Part shown: positions 33,480 to 45,850 of the stretch, piece after piece
How the letters are laid out: every line of letters starts with the position of its first letter
Numbering within the stretch: the first letter of the stretch is position 1
DNA from: Certhia americana
Taxonomy: Eukaryota; Chordata; Aves; Passeriformes; Certhiidae
NCBI GenBank assembly: GCA_018697195.1
Contig: JAGMWU010000085.1
Location: 84,361-148,360 of the forward strand
Reading direction: 5' to 3'
DNA: 64,000 nucleotides
Notes under the pieces: model-generated
Databases searched by the model: none
Told to the model about the DNA's origin: nothing
The model's input: only the letters and a program-made list of their open reading frames with translations
Position numbers and translations under genes: made by a program

Positions 33480-34480
33480 GGTGAGCTTGAGTTTTGCACC
33501 TCATTCTGGGTTTTCCCTTTAAATGCCAAAATTTTCTGGGTTGGCTTCATTGAGGAGGGCAAAAGAGCATCCGTCAAACCTAAACAGTAACAGTTAATTC
33601 AGTTTTAACTATTAGCAAAGGTGTATGGGTTTTGGCACCACCACGGTTGCAGGTCCCAGTTTGTGATTAAAACTCACAGATCCTGTACTACTGCTCAAAT
33701 ATGCCCATCAGTCTTGTAAGCAAGGTAAATGGGAGTGTTAAAAATCAGATTGACCCTTTTACTAGTCTACAACTGGCAGACAGTTCTCTAATTACCGGAC
33801 TAATTTCCTCTTCTGTCCTTCTCTATTTCAGGGGGTCTGTATTTAACTCTGACCATGTTTTTCCCTCTTTAAGTGTGATTTGCACTGGATGGCTTCCTGG
33901 CCTTTCCTGGTTGTTGGGACCCATCTGCCAAGCAACACCTATCCATTATCTCTTTTTAATCTCTGCCTTCATCTGTAGTTTTGGCTTCCTTTAGGGTTAA
34001 CTTCATTTCCACGAACCTAGATATCTTGTCCCTCCAAAATAATCTCCCCATTCCAAAAAATGTAATTTTTGCTTCTGCTCTTCCAATAATCCCTATCCCA
34101 AGGCCGTTTGGGTGCATATCTTAAGAACCTATAATCCCCATTGCGTTCCGCAATTTATATTTAATGGTTTGCGGAAAATTGCTTTTCAGACTCGGTCAGT
34201 TGCCCCCTTTACCAGGACCTATCATTTGGTAGAGTGCATTGGAACTTTATTTAAGCACGAGCTGTTGCCCCTTTGTCTACCAACATACCAAGTTCTTTTC
34301 TTTGTCCCCTGTCTCAATTAAATCAAGATCTGTCAGGGTGAGATCCTCTCCGCCTCTGTGTCCCTTGACTTGGTCTCAACGCACCACCTCTGGTTTGTCT
34401 CCTCTGTGATTATTACCTTTGTCTGTTTTCGAACTGATTTTCGCCAGTGACCCAATTTTCGTTGGCAAAATGCACATGTT
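33480..34480 (-). pseudogene. ERV-D protease and RT N-terminus
   Basis: The protease active site reads Asp-Lys-Gly-Ala at plus-strand 34266-34277 (normally Asp-Thr-Gly-Ala), a disabling change. Upstream, a Cys-X2-Cys and Gly-His-Trp remain of a nucleocapsid knuckle. Downstream, a degenerate block at 33500-33590 corresponds to the RT segment around the first catalytic Asp, where that residue is followed by Gly-Cys in place of Ala-Phe. Frequent stops. Confidence 0.65.
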
Positions 34481-36300
34481 CTTTCCCTAACCGGGGTGCC
34501 CTTCTTTGGTGGTCCTGTGTTTTTATGCTTTTCCTTTTCCCTCTCTCTTCACTACTGCGGACTAATTTCCTCATTCCTTGTTTTGGTACCCTTCCTCTAA
34601 ATTGCTGAAATCTCCTCCGCAGCTAGTAAGTCCTCCAAGTGCACCCCCTTTAGCCCCGCCAGTCTTTTGAAGTTTGTGTTAATGTCCTGTGTTGGACTGT
34701 CCTAAAAGATAAGTTTTACCCAGTTGCTGTATCCCTTCTTCAGACAACTTGGGGGATCTAAATACTGACCACGCGCTTTGCATCCTGCAGTGGTCCTAAA
34801 AATCAGAATGGGTTCCAGAGGTCCGTGCTTAATGTATGAGATCTGACCAATGTTAGTTTTAGAATTGCCCCTGCCTTCCTTCTATTATTATTCTTGGTGA
34901 GTTTTCGTTTTATACTTTTTGATTGTTTGAGTCTAGTTGTGACGCTGAGGGTAAAAAGTCTTTAAAACATCTTCTTGTCTTAATCTATGAAAACTTCTGC
35001 TACCCTCTGCTGTTTTCAAAATTTATGGCTTTTCTGTCTCGTGAAGCATCTACTAATTTGTAGATCACTCCAACCTGATTGGTGGTTGTTTTGTTATCAA
35101 CGTATAGCTTTTGGGCATAGCTATTGGATCGCTCCGCAGTTCTTTTTGGCTTTTTTCCCATGGCTTCTTTCTCTAAATTGTTGGTAGTAAGGGTATTAAA
35201 CTAACATCTGCTCTCCCAGGTCCCCACTAGCTTCTTAAGGGTCTTGTATTTTCTCTTGCCTGTTTCCTGGTTTGGTTGCTATGGGGCCTACTGTGGGACG
35301 GTGGATTGTGTGGAGGGATTCCTCGTAAACCCCTCACTATCCTGGCTATGCAATTATGGTTATAACGATTATTATTTGTTTTATTCGTCAGGAGCAAGTG
35401 AGTGAATAACGGACCTGAAGCAGGGTTAGAGTCAATTACCCCCTTCAATCTTTTCTATTGTCGTTTCTTCCCTTATCTCCGCCTTGCCTTTCAGGGGGTG
35501 GGGCTATACCCACTACTTCCTGTTTTCGTGCCTCTTTGTGAAAACATTTCAAGGTGGGATCAACACTGGGTTTATTAACAAGTGCCACATCATCGCTTGG
35601 GTTTCCTTCTATTTATCATCCTTCTCAAGTGGCCAAACCTGGGGTCAAGAGGGCTAACTCCATCATCCTTTGCCACTCAAGTGGTTCTTGAAAAACATAT
35701 CAGCATATGCCACGATCTATTCCCTTTTTCCTGCTCCCCCTTCTTAACACACGAACATCAATAGCAATAATGGATTATAGTCTAAAGTTCCATTTAGGTG
35801 GGACACTTTGAGCCTCTTATAGATGCCCACCATTGACTGCAAAATTTATAAGGGTTCCATCTGTGTTTTCAGTACCTCCCATCCCTTTGACGTGTGTCAC
35901 AATAACAAGCCTAAAGGACTGGCCTTAGAACCTCTACTTTGTGCAGTTCCCATTACTTCTTTGGTTTTCTTTTCCCAGCACTGCATTACTTATCGCACTT
36001 TTATGCTTAATTTGGCATGCTGGGTAGAAAATTAAGACGCTGAGTGCACTCAGCTCTGATTTTCCTGCTGGCTTTTCTACAACACCTGAACATCCTTTTC
36101 CCCAACAGGTCAAACAGCCTTGGCCCTCCTTCGTCCTCGGGACCAATTCTAATAGCAATCTTACAGCTCCTTGAGTGGTTTCAGTTTCTATTCCATGAAC
36201 ACAAATACAACATGATTCTCTTGGCGGCCCCTGCCTGATGTGTTCTGTTTTACCCATCTCCTCACACTGAATACAGTGAAAACAGACCCCGGTGCGCAGG
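33480..36300 (-). mobile_element. ERV-D: gamma-like gag-pro-RT remnant
   Basis: The minus-strand reading from high to low gives a possible gag region (36300-34500), a CCHC knuckle remnant (34440-34480), protease, and the N-terminal part of RT, ending at 33480 next to ERV-C. The downstream RT, RNase H, integrase and env are missing. The RT portion aligns by eye with ERV-B at 23940-24200, so both belong to related gamma-like lineages, but both contain this part and so are separate copies. Confidence 0.7.
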
Positions 36301-38899
36301 GGCACCCCTCAGACATGCAACCTGTTTCTCTCCTAGGACACCTCACCAATTAGACGTTTCACCCAAACTCTCCCAATTCCCCTCTCACCAAGGGACAGCA
36401 CAAACGCTCCTGACTCACTCGCAAACACCCCTCTGCTCTTTGTAAAGGAGCCTTACCCCAATACTTTACACAAATCTCAAACCACAACAGCACTCTGTAC
36501 CAGTCCTCTCACACAAGTCCTCAACAAAGCTGAAAGGTGTTTGTGGCTTTTCTTCTTGTCCAAGGCTGCCCACACAATCGTTTCTGAGATGGGGGCACAC
36601 TTTCACGCAGCACAGCAACTGGGGTGACACAAACCCTGTCCGAACCGCTGCCTCTCCAGTTCCCACAGGTAGGGATTATTTACACCGGACAGCCGTGTTA
36701 CAGGGAATGCTGTTCCCTAACCATGAATTCCACAAACGCAGCCCGCACGCCCCTCATGACCTCAACTCTCAGAAACCACAACACACTGTGTGGGAGGGAT
36801 ATCTTTGAAAAGGATACACGTATGATGACCCCTTTCGCTAAACACAGCACACAGCAGACAATGCTTTAACATTCACGCCTAAATCACTTGCCTGCGTCTT
36901 TGTGCTTTTTGGTGCCTTGAATGGAAACACTCCATCAGGCTCCAATTTGCCTTGATAAATGTACGCTCACCAATCACCCACCAACACTCACACAATCATC
37001 TCACATCAGAATAGGCAAAATAACTAAAAATTGCGCAATAAAACAAGGATTTTGCCAATTTGCGCCCCAATTGCTAGTGTTCTATAACCTTAAGACACAG
37101 TCAAAATCCCTCGTAAAACGCTACCAGAGCTCTCCCCCACCACCAACGAACCTTCATGTGTTTGTTTTCAAGCAGCTGCACAGGCACAATGGTAAACAAG
37201 GACTCTTCTATGACTTCCACCAGCCTTACAGCCAGACTACACCTTACAGGCGATTACAGGTTCCCCCATAAATTTAAACACCTGTTTGTCCGCAGTTCCA
37301 GTAAGATCTTGTCTGTGAACCACATGAGCAGCCAGGATGGATGTCATTTCCATAAGATCCGGCAGTGCCCGGCGCCCACTCGCCTGTTTCTGATGTTCAC
37401 AGCTGAACAGAGAATTCCTCCTGCCCTGGCATGCTAAAATGAGCCAAAAATACTGCACAACAAAGACCTCCCACTAGTTATAGTAGTAAATTGGTATTTT
37501 ATTACCGCGCGCACCAGTTGGGCAGTCCCCAAAAAGCTGGTTGCAAAATCATGAGCTTGCTCTCCTTTTTTTCCTATCCCCAAGAGCCCCCCTTAGGTGG
37601 TGTTATTAGAAAATGGTGAGAGTTAGCAGGGGGGGAAACTTTAAAAGTGGGAGTTAACCTCAGGATTGATTCATGTTGTGTAGAGGTTTGGCCAGAGTTA
37701 GGATCGACAAGGAGAAGGCCAAACATGGGTAGGAACCACAAGATATCTGGATGTGCCGGCACAGCTGACTGAGATATTTGAGAGGCTGTGCAGGACGATC
37801 CTGATTGGCGAAGAATTGAAGTATGCAGTGTGGTTGGAAAAATGCTTAATGGAGAAGGATGCAGTGAAAAATGTTAAGCTAAAAGGGGAAAAAACCTGGA
37901 TAAAGTTTTAAAGAAACGGATGACAGCCCAAAAAAAAAAAAAAGATTTCTGGAAGAGACGTGGATGCCCTTGAGATCTACCCCCCCTACTCCTCTTTTTG
38001 TTTACCCTTATTTTGCCCTTGTCCTCCGTCTTCTTTACCCCCAACCTCAACGTCACCCAAAGATTGTGTTGGTTGAGGAGGGAAATTTCCACCTCCATTT
38101 GAAACAAATGCAACCTGCACCTCACTACTACCCAGCAAACCCTTAACCCCCATGTGATAATTTAAGTTCTTTAACCTCGATATCGTCGCCTTATAACATT
38201 TGCGGTATTTACATTCCGTGGTCAACACCTACTCCTATTTTTTACTGTAACCTGTCCCCCACTGGTAATTCTGATACCGTGTGTAACTCCCTCAGGTAGG
38301 GACCACTCAATATCTACCTGAACAAGTACGGTCCAATAATTCTCCTATGCCTACTGCAATAGTTCCCGTGCCCTTCGTCTAAGACACTCCCAATCATGCC
38401 AAAGTTAGGCTCTGTGGTACCCCAGAGTGCCACTTGGGAACTACAGCTGGAAGTGCGGAGTTTTTGTTTTAAACTACCCTGCATGTACCCTTTCTAATGA
38501 TAATATTCCTATAACTTCTCCAATGATTCCTCCGATGGCCAATAAGGCCACACCAAAGCTCAAAAACAACCAAGGCAGAGGAGTTTGTACCCTCTCCGGG
38601 TATTTTAAAAGTAACGATGGGAGGGCAGTGAATGGAGGAGATAGGCTTGTAAATGCGCTTAACCGCCTCTGAGTGGTGTGTACGGGGTTTTTAAGACGGA
38701 CCTCGGGAATCTGGTAGAAGATATGTAGGCATAGCTGACCAGATAGATCAATTTGGGCAAAACATCTACACCTGGGGGTTGAAATTAAACTCATCTTAAA
38801 TATACTTTCTCTGCAGAGGAAGTGAGAATGATAAGCGCAGCAGGATAGTGCGGATGGGGAGAGGGAGAATAGGATTGGTGGACACCAGGGGGACACCCC
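36301..38899. other. unresolved, probably retroviral flanks
   Basis: Lies between ERV-D (-) and ERV-E (+). A TTTATTA signal at about 37497-37503 would be an LTR polyA signal on the minus strand. A minus-strand frame at 38474-38902 ends in a hydrophobic segment rich in Leu, Ile and Gly that could be a membrane anchor or fusion peptide. Neither assignment is firm, and no other gene is recognised. Confidence 0.3.
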
Positions 38900-39640
38900 C
38901 ATAAAGGATTGCCTCTAGTAGAACAAACGGAAAAGCCCTAATGAAGAGAAATGAGGCAGGCAAAAAATGAAAGATCTACGGTCCTGATAGTTAGGGAAAT
39001 TTTAAGGGAGTCTGTGCACGGGGGAGGAAGTGTAAGTTGGACATTTGATGGGTGTCCCAAGAAAAAGATGAAACCCTCCGCGATCTTGGCTTAAAGCGCT
39101 CCAAGAGAAATTGCCAGTTAATTCTAATATGACCCTGATAGTCCTGAGGGGCACACGGGTGGTATGAAAGTTCACATTTGTCACGAAAGCGATGGCCAGA
39201 GAGATATCGAAGGAAAATAGAGAGGCGAAGCAGGAAGAGCGAGATACAGGAAGAAGATGGAAAACTATGTAAGATGCGGCAAGAAAGATAAAAGACAGCT
39301 AAGAAGCAATAAATGATTTTGTTAAAGGAGGCACCTTGGGTGTATTTAAGAAGGAGGAGAAAGGAAAAAGCAAAATACAAAAGCCAAATTATGTTAGCCC
39401 AAGCAGGGATGAGTGCTGGGAATGGATAGGGGTAGGCCACTTCAAGCTGCTGAAATCGAGTGGCAGAAGAGAGTGAATTACACAAAAATCTGAGAAGAGA
39501 TCTTTGAGAGACCTGGGAAAAACCAGGGGAAAGCGTTGCTGTTATTGTAAGGGATGGGACACTCAGGACGGGACTGTAGCAAGCGGGAGTTAGATGGATC
39601 AGTGCTAGGGAACAGGTATTTTGTTGGAAGAAAGCTCTTA
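38900..39640 (+). pseudogene. ERV-E gag remnant with zinc knuckle
   Basis: The C-terminal capsid part is very degenerate, Arg/Lys-rich and full of stops. The nucleocapsid knuckle at about 39530-39590 keeps Cys-X2-Cys, Gly-His and the last Cys, but a one-base shift splits the first pair from the rest. The opposite-strand frame at 38991-39485 is hydrophobic only because it is antisense to this. Confidence 0.55.
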
Positions 39641-39649
39641 AAGGGGCTG

Positions 39650-40150
39650 ATCTAGGTGGTTTCGGGCTCGTACCTGGTGGTTGGGGACCCTATGAAACAT
39701 CTGACAGAGCCCTTGGAAAATTTTGAGGTGGGTGCCATTGGGGGAGGAGGGGAGTTTTTGATAGATACTGGAGCTGAAAGGTCTAGTATTAAGTAAAAAT
39801 TGCCAACGGGAGTTACTTGGAAAAAACGACTTGTGAGGTACTAGGGGCAGAAGGGAAAGCCTTTAAAGTCCACTATAGTTGAAACGTGAGGTAAAAGGAA
39901 ATAGGATTGCTGACCAGGCTGCAAGGAAGCAGCATTAACAAAACCTGTGAGACCCCATAAAAAATCTATGCATTAAGAAAGCCCCTGGAGGGGGAGGAGA
40001 TAGCAGAAAGACTCATTATAATTGCAAGGAGATGAAGGCAATCAAGGAAGAGGAGTAATCAGGCCGAAGAAGCTGGGAGATGGTTTGACTTCCAGAGGGC
40101 GTCATTTTTATAATTGAACACTAGCCAGGAAAACTGCCATGGGAATTTAA
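39650..40150 (+). pseudogene. ERV-E protease
   Basis: An EFLIDTGAE-type active site is at about 39750-39778, preceded by a glycine-rich flap-like stretch, with a stop shortly afterwards. The motif itself is intact. It sits right after the knuckle, as in gamma-type gag-pro. Confidence 0.7.
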
Positions 40151-40439
40151 ATGAGGCAAACCACTGGGGGTGTACAAGGGACGGGTGATCAGTTTCTGAA
40201 GAGAAACGTTTGTGTTAGGGGGACCAGCCCTGGCAAAGCCATCATAAGGGTGTGTGATTTGTCTAAAAAGTAAACAAAAAGGATGAGGAAAACTGAAACA
40301 GGTGGAAGCGAATTGGCTCAAAGACTTTCCAGAGTGGCCAAGTGGGATTCACAGAAATCGACCTTCTCTTCAAGGCTATAAACCTCTTGGTTCAGGTGAT
40401 CACTGACCCACTGGGTGGAGGCTTTCCACCAAACAGGAA

Positions 40440-41060
40440 ACAGCCCAGGTGTAGTTAATTATTTTAGAAAATATTATTCCCGCTCGGATTACTAAATTCC
40501 ATAGACTCGATAGAGGTCCCATTTACACTGGCAAAGTGGTACAACAAGTCATGGGAGTCATTGGAATACAGGAGCTGCATACCCCATGGGCAACACAACA
40601 GAGCTCAGGTAGAGTAGAACGTTTGAACAAGACCTTAAAGATGTCTTTACAAACTAATTGAAGAGACAAAGATGAATTGGTACAGTGTTTGCCCCGGGCT
40701 CTCCGGAGTATTAGAACAAGGCCCGTGTGATTTAGATATATCCTATGAAATGTTGTTTGGACTCCCTCCTTACCCCTCTTTAGGTTGGAGACTTTTGGAG
40801 GGGGAGATGCACCCAACAATACTTGGAGGTAATAGAAAAGACTTTAGAGAACATGCGAAAAAGGGGGATCTCTCAACCCAATAGAGGTGAAAGTGCGATA
40901 AAATTGACCGGAGATGGTATAATAAATCCGGGGATGCCACTCCATTAACACCTAAGTATGAAGGCCCTTCAGGTTTCTCACCACGAAATCCACAAGTACG
41001 GACAGAGAAAAGGAGGACACACGTGATCAGAGTGAAAGGGCCTGTGATACCTCCTGGTCA
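40440..41060 (+). pseudogene. ERV-E integrase
   Basis: The core starts just before the second catalytic Asp (LDRGPIYT context, about 40500). The Glu in GRVERLN near 40615 is present. The first Asp and the zinc domain are lost in the deletion. The C-terminal part continues through the frame 40672-40884 (with an MLFGLPPY block) to a VKGP segment near 41035. Gamma-type, broken by several stops. Confidence 0.7.
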
Positions 41061-43300
41061 GGACCAAAACGCCACACTGAGGTAAACTGCAGAGCCTTCC
41101 CAGGGACAGTGGCGGGGAAATCCAGGGCTGAAAGTAAATTCAGGAAGAAACCAAACTGTGCACATAACATCTGAAAGAGACCTTGGTATGCTGCTACAAT
41201 GTATGCTCAGTGGTTGCATAGTGCAGTTTTCAATAAGGTTGTAATAGGTGTGTTAAAAGTTACGGTTCTTTGGAGCCTGTAACTGATCAATCTTTGTTTC
41301 CATCTAAGTTAAAAAAACAAAATAACAAAAGAAAAAAAGACGGGGGGTTGCCACCTAGCACAAGGATAAAAAGGGTTGCCCACATATCCTCACGGATTAA
41401 AAGGGTTGCCACATATCTCAAGCATTTACGTTAGTCTCACTGGGGAATATCTGTGAAGTAAAAGGAAGATTTAATAAGGGAAAGAAAGGAACCTCTCAAG
41501 TGCCATACTCGAAGGGGGGAATTCCAGGAGGCAAAGACAAGGGAGGGATCTTCCAAAGATGGGCTATACTGGACTCCTGAGCAATTGGTGCTGAGCCTTG
41601 TTATTGGGTTTCTAAGAAGACAACCACGAACCTGCACTAAGTGCTATCAACACTTATCATGAAGAGGAATAAGTTCCTTATTACAAATCATACCGTGAAT
41701 CCGACTGGTAACTCACCTCTGGAAATTACCAGTCAAGAGAAGGTACAGTACTGGCTGGTAGAAATACTGCCACGTATCGGCAAAAATTGATTAGGGAGAA
41801 TGCCTGCGGACATCTGTGCTGTGTTTGAACAAAAACCCCAGTTGGAGAACCCATAGATTAAAAGAGAAAAGAAATAACCGATCTCAGATTGAGAAAGATG
41901 AATTCGAGTACCAAAGGGTAAAAACTATTTGTGGACCAGTAGAAAGAATAAGCAGAGAATTAAATGTGACAAATTTGGGTATGTGGCACCACACAAAGAT
42001 GATATTTGCGCCTTAGGAAGGAAATTAGCCTGGACCCTGGAGTACTTGTGGAAACAAAGTAATCCAGAACTCCCCTATATGGGACTACGAAACCAGAGGC
42101 AATGGACAACTAAAGAAAAATAAGTGTGGAGAGTGCATCATGAGACGGGGAGGGAATTCAACCCCTGTTTGGAAAGATGCGTGTAAAGCTATATAGTAAT
42201 CCGAAACATGCCGCCACCGATGGATCACCCGCAACAAGATCCTCGAAAATAGGACTATAGGAAAAAACCTCAAGGGGCATCTTCCCACAAAGAGTACCAA
42301 CTGTATGGTGTGCAGGAAGGGGATAAACCCTAATGGGGAATAAGGGATGGGTCTAAATTTTGGGACTTTCCTTTACAAGACTAAAAGCACTTTTTGGGAA
42401 CACCTAAAACATCTACTTGGGATTGTGGCGGATACTTCCTACACAAGGCTTCAGGGATGGGACGGTATTGCACCAGTGAGTAGTGAAAACCTGCATTTCT
42501 TTCTACTGCAAAGAGTTTGATCTACCTCGGAATCCCGTATATGACAACTTAAAGAAAGACCAAGCCGACAAAAAAAAAAGGAGAAACAACAAAATGGAGG
42601 TAATCAAAAATGAAAAGCAAGATTGGGAACCAGAGGAGATATACAACACGTATGGACCAGCTACTGGGCCCAGGATGGATCTTGGCGGTTACCGAGAATC
42701 TATTTATAGTTAAACCGAATTATTCGGTTGCAGCAGTATAGAGATAGTGTCCAACAGACTGCCCTGCCTCTTGACCACCTAAGGACCAAGTAACCAGAAC
42801 AGATCCGTAAATTTACCAAATCAGGCTAGCGGTTGATTATCTTTTGGCGGATGAGGGAGGGAATTGGGGACAAATTTATACCTCCGAATTGTTGTTTAGA
42901 AAGTGATGACAAAAAGGAAGTCAATCAAAAATATATCTAAAGAAATCGAAAATAGCTTTATGTGCGGCCAAGGCGCCGCACTGGCCCCCCTTAAGGACAA
43001 AGTTGGTGGGCGGAGTTTTGGTCTTGGAAAGGAAAGTGGGGAAAAAGCAGCTTTCTACACTATGTGCACTATGGGAATAGTTTTCTCCATGCCTACTCCC
43101 CTGCTTAAGCGGTTAATCACCTCATGCTTGTGCAGCGTGGCTCATAATTCCCAAGAGTTGAAACCCTCAAAAGAGACCGAAAGTGATGGCCGAAAGACCT
43201 AGAGCTCCAAAAGAGCAAGCAAGAGAAAATTACATAAGTTTAACAAGTGGAGAATTTATAAGCAAGACCCAACAGCAAGTTGATGCGGGGTAAGCCGATC
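41061..43300 (+). pseudogene. ERV-E env remnant
   Basis: The SU part is too decayed to delimit. In the TM part, a LAVDYLLADEGG segment at about 42820-42860 matches the conserved gamma-type TM region. The cysteines expected after it are replaced (Trp and Leu-Leu instead of Cys and Cys-Cys). A hydrophobic anchor-like stretch follows at 43060-43130 (frame 42903-43202). Non-functional. Confidence 0.55.
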
Positions 43301-43309
43301 AAAAAGAAT

Positions 43310-43321
43310 CAGAGGGGGGAC
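43310..43321 (+). other. ERV-E polypurine tract
   Basis: CAGAGGGGGGAC immediately precedes the TG of the 3' LTR. Confidence 0.65.
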
Positions 43322-43976
43322 TGTGAATAAACAATCCGTGTGTTGTATCAGTAAGAGTTAGTGTTAATGTGGGTTCTTGTTCCCATCAGTAAATGTTGTT
43401 CCTTGTTTACCTAGTGTCGTGTTTGCAGTCATGTTGTATTCCCCATGTTCCCCAGAATCTCCGTCGGGAGCTACATTTGTTGACCCGACTGCTGCTCCCA
43501 GGAGTCCTTGCGCACTGACTATATGCAAAGGAAGGGGCATTGCGCCGAAATCGGACTCCTAAAACCACAAAAAACGGATCATAGAACCAATTAAAAACAG
43601 CAGCACACTCTGAGAAAACCGCAAGGAAGTACCACCAGAGCTGAGTTCGGCCGTGTAGCCTAAGTGCAAATAGTACCCAGACAGCGCGACACCCTATGAC
43701 CGACGAGCCCTCATTGTCTTTGGTGCTATCGTGAGGCATAGAAGCCAGCTCTGCCTGCCATTCCTGTGACAAAGCTGCTTTCCTCCTCCTGTGTGCAACC
43801 TTGGGAGCAGCGCGGGTGTGCGCGACCCTTAGGGTCCCCACATCGAGTGACAGAATAAAGCATTCAAAAAGGAGAAAAGCCCTGCCTTGCTCACCCGGAA
43901 TCATCTCATCCTCCAAGAGCTGCGGTAGCCTCTTAGCTTGTGACAGGTACTGAGGCGGCCCAGGTGGGGGGTTACA
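43322..43976 (+). repeat. ERV-E 3' LTR
   Basis: Starts TGTGAATAA after the polypurine tract and ends GGTTACA. It has AATAAA at 43854-43859 and about 115 bases of R/U5 after it. I could not find a second copy upstream of ERV-E. Confidence 0.6.
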
Positions 43977-45299
43977 GAGAAAACTGTGAATGATTTGTTG
44001 TTTGGGTTTTTTTTTTTCCCCCCTTTTTTTTTTCTTCTCTGGTCTGTTTGTTGTCAATATTGTAGTTATATTGTTAATTTACCTATTGTTAGACTAATAA
44101 TAGTAAAGGAACTGGTTCTTCCTACCCTCTTATCGTGCCTGAAACCTGCCACTTCAATTTGGACATTATAACAAACCCCAAGGGAAGTTTCCTTTTTTTT
44201 TGGTTCCTAGCAAACACCCCTGGCTTCCAAACCAAGACACACAAACAAGGGAAACTAACTTATAGAGTCGTAATAAAAGTGTAGTGTAAGTACAATGTCA
44301 GTAAGTCCAGGAGAATGTGTATGGGCCTTGAGTGATGGCACTGGACTCCCCATCTGCTGTAGATGAAAAAGTAAACGAAATCACTTTCGGCTGTCGTACT
44401 TTACTGCCAATTTGAAAAATTTTTCCCATTAAGAGGAAACCATTAAACTTCTAACCAAATTAGAAACACGAGAAGATTCAGAAACAAATAACAAATCAAA
44501 ATAAATGAAACTAGGCAACAACCTCTCAAATGAGTAAATTCAATGAGCCGATAGAATCCTTGTTCGGTCCTATAGCAAATGATCAAAATAAAAAAAATGC
44601 TGTTACACAACTACAGGTTAAGTGAAAGAATGGCAAAAGTCACCCAAGATAGTCAAAAATTGAATGAGCAATGACAAGCCACAACAAAACTGACTACAAA
44701 ACAAATTAGGCCTTAGATATGGCTCCTAAAGTACTTTGAGTGTGTATACATGAACAAACAAAAGAAATCATTGCTGCATCCAAATCCGAATGTAACTGCA
44801 AAATGATCGAACATAAAAATTTAGTCAGTTAAGCAACGGTAAAACCTAAGCACAGAAAGAAACAAACAAAATTTAAATTCAAAGTTAGAAAACAAAATTT
44901 AAAGAAATTATAGATAAAAGCTACGTTACTAACTTAAATTTATAATAAGAATTCGTAATCCTATAGTCATGTTTAAGCACTTCAGTTAATTATGCTACTC
45001 TACAAAAAAAACAACAAACAAAAACAAACAAACAAACAAAAAAAGAATGCTAAATCAAAAGATATAAAAGGCATTAATCAAAACAGAAACCCAAATCCTC
45101 ATCCGTCATGTTCCTCCCGTCGAGATAACGGTATAACAACTGTAGGATTGAGATGATCATCAAGTTGAAAACTGTAAAAAGGGACTCATTACCTTCTGAT
45201 ATTATGTAAAGTACTTTCAAAGTGGAGAAGAAAGTTAGCATTAAAGTGGCGAAAAAGTTCTGGTCAAATTTGTGCAAATAATTGAAAAAAATCAAACGT
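43977..45299. other. AT-rich unassigned sequence
   Basis: Very A-rich, with a pyrimidine tract at 44009-44038 and an (AAAC)n run at 45001-45045. No gene is seen. Confidence 0.45.
45001..45045 (+). repeat. (AAAC)n simple repeat
   Basis: Eight or so imperfect AAAC units within an A-rich tract. Confidence 0.75.
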
Positions 45300-45590
45300 A
45301 CGATACTAAGAAAGTGGGAAAGAATGTATACAGGGGTTTGGTAAACCAGTCTGAAACTGCATTTGTAATAAGATTACCACAATTATTATAGAAGCTCATA
45401 TAATCGAAGCATATGAGCAAGATTAATATTGCTTACCCAAAATTCAGTATATAATTGAATAGTATTAATTATGCATTTGAACAAGGATGACAGAGTAGAT
45501 TTGGGTTTGACACCCCTAGAAACCTGTCGCATTATAAAAGCACATCACAGTAATCTCTGGATTATTGTGTGTCTGTACACTAACAGATGG
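45300..45590 (+). mobile_element. LTR with tRNA-Pro-like primer site
   Basis: Its 3' part aligns with 2180-2299 (TTTGAACAAGGA, TAGATTTGGGTT, ACCCCTAGA, a TAAAAGCAC/ATAAAGCAC block, CACTAACA end). After the end at about 45588, GGCTCGTCTGGGAT at 45597-45610 matches 13 of 14 bases of the usual tRNA-Pro primer-site core. No retroviral gene follows; the 37-bp tandem repeat begins at once. The left border is unknown. Confidence 0.55.
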
Positions 45591-45610
45591 AACCAGGCTC
45601 GTCTGGGATT

Positions 45611-45850
45611 GCACCACTAAGGAATCCATGGTGGCACTCTGAGGGCCTAATGGAAACAAAGGATCCATTGTGATACTGCAGGGCCCAAGGGACTCCAAGG
45701 TAAACTTTGTGACACCAAGCGTCCCATGCGAAACAAAGGGACATTGGACACTGGGAGGCCTAATGGAACTGGGACATTGTGGCACTCCAGGCCTATGGAA
45801 CCTTGGACACCAAGTGGGTGTTGGAGGTTTGATGGGGAGGGTAGGAGGGC
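45611..45850 (-). repeat. 37-bp tandem repeat, inverted block
   Basis: The reverse complement of the family described at 52440-52985, recognisable by ATTGTG.CACT..AGG.CCTAATGGAAC units. About six diverged units. Confidence 0.6.

Larger units (their letters stand above)
38900..43976 (+). mobile_element. ERV-E: gamma-like provirus with an internal pol deletion
   Basis: On the plus strand: a gag remnant, CCHC knuckle (about 39530-39590), protease (DTGA at 39764-39775), then directly the integrase core (40450-41060), an env region, a polypurine tract and a 3' LTR. RT and RNase H are missing between about 40150 and 40440. No 5' LTR was found. Frames are broken in every gene. Confidence 0.75.

Noticed and set aside
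38991..39485. 164-codon hydrophobic minus-strand frame resembling a membrane protein
   Set aside because: It is antisense to the Lys/Arg/Glu-rich gag of ERV-E, whose codons read as Leu/Phe/Ser in reverse.
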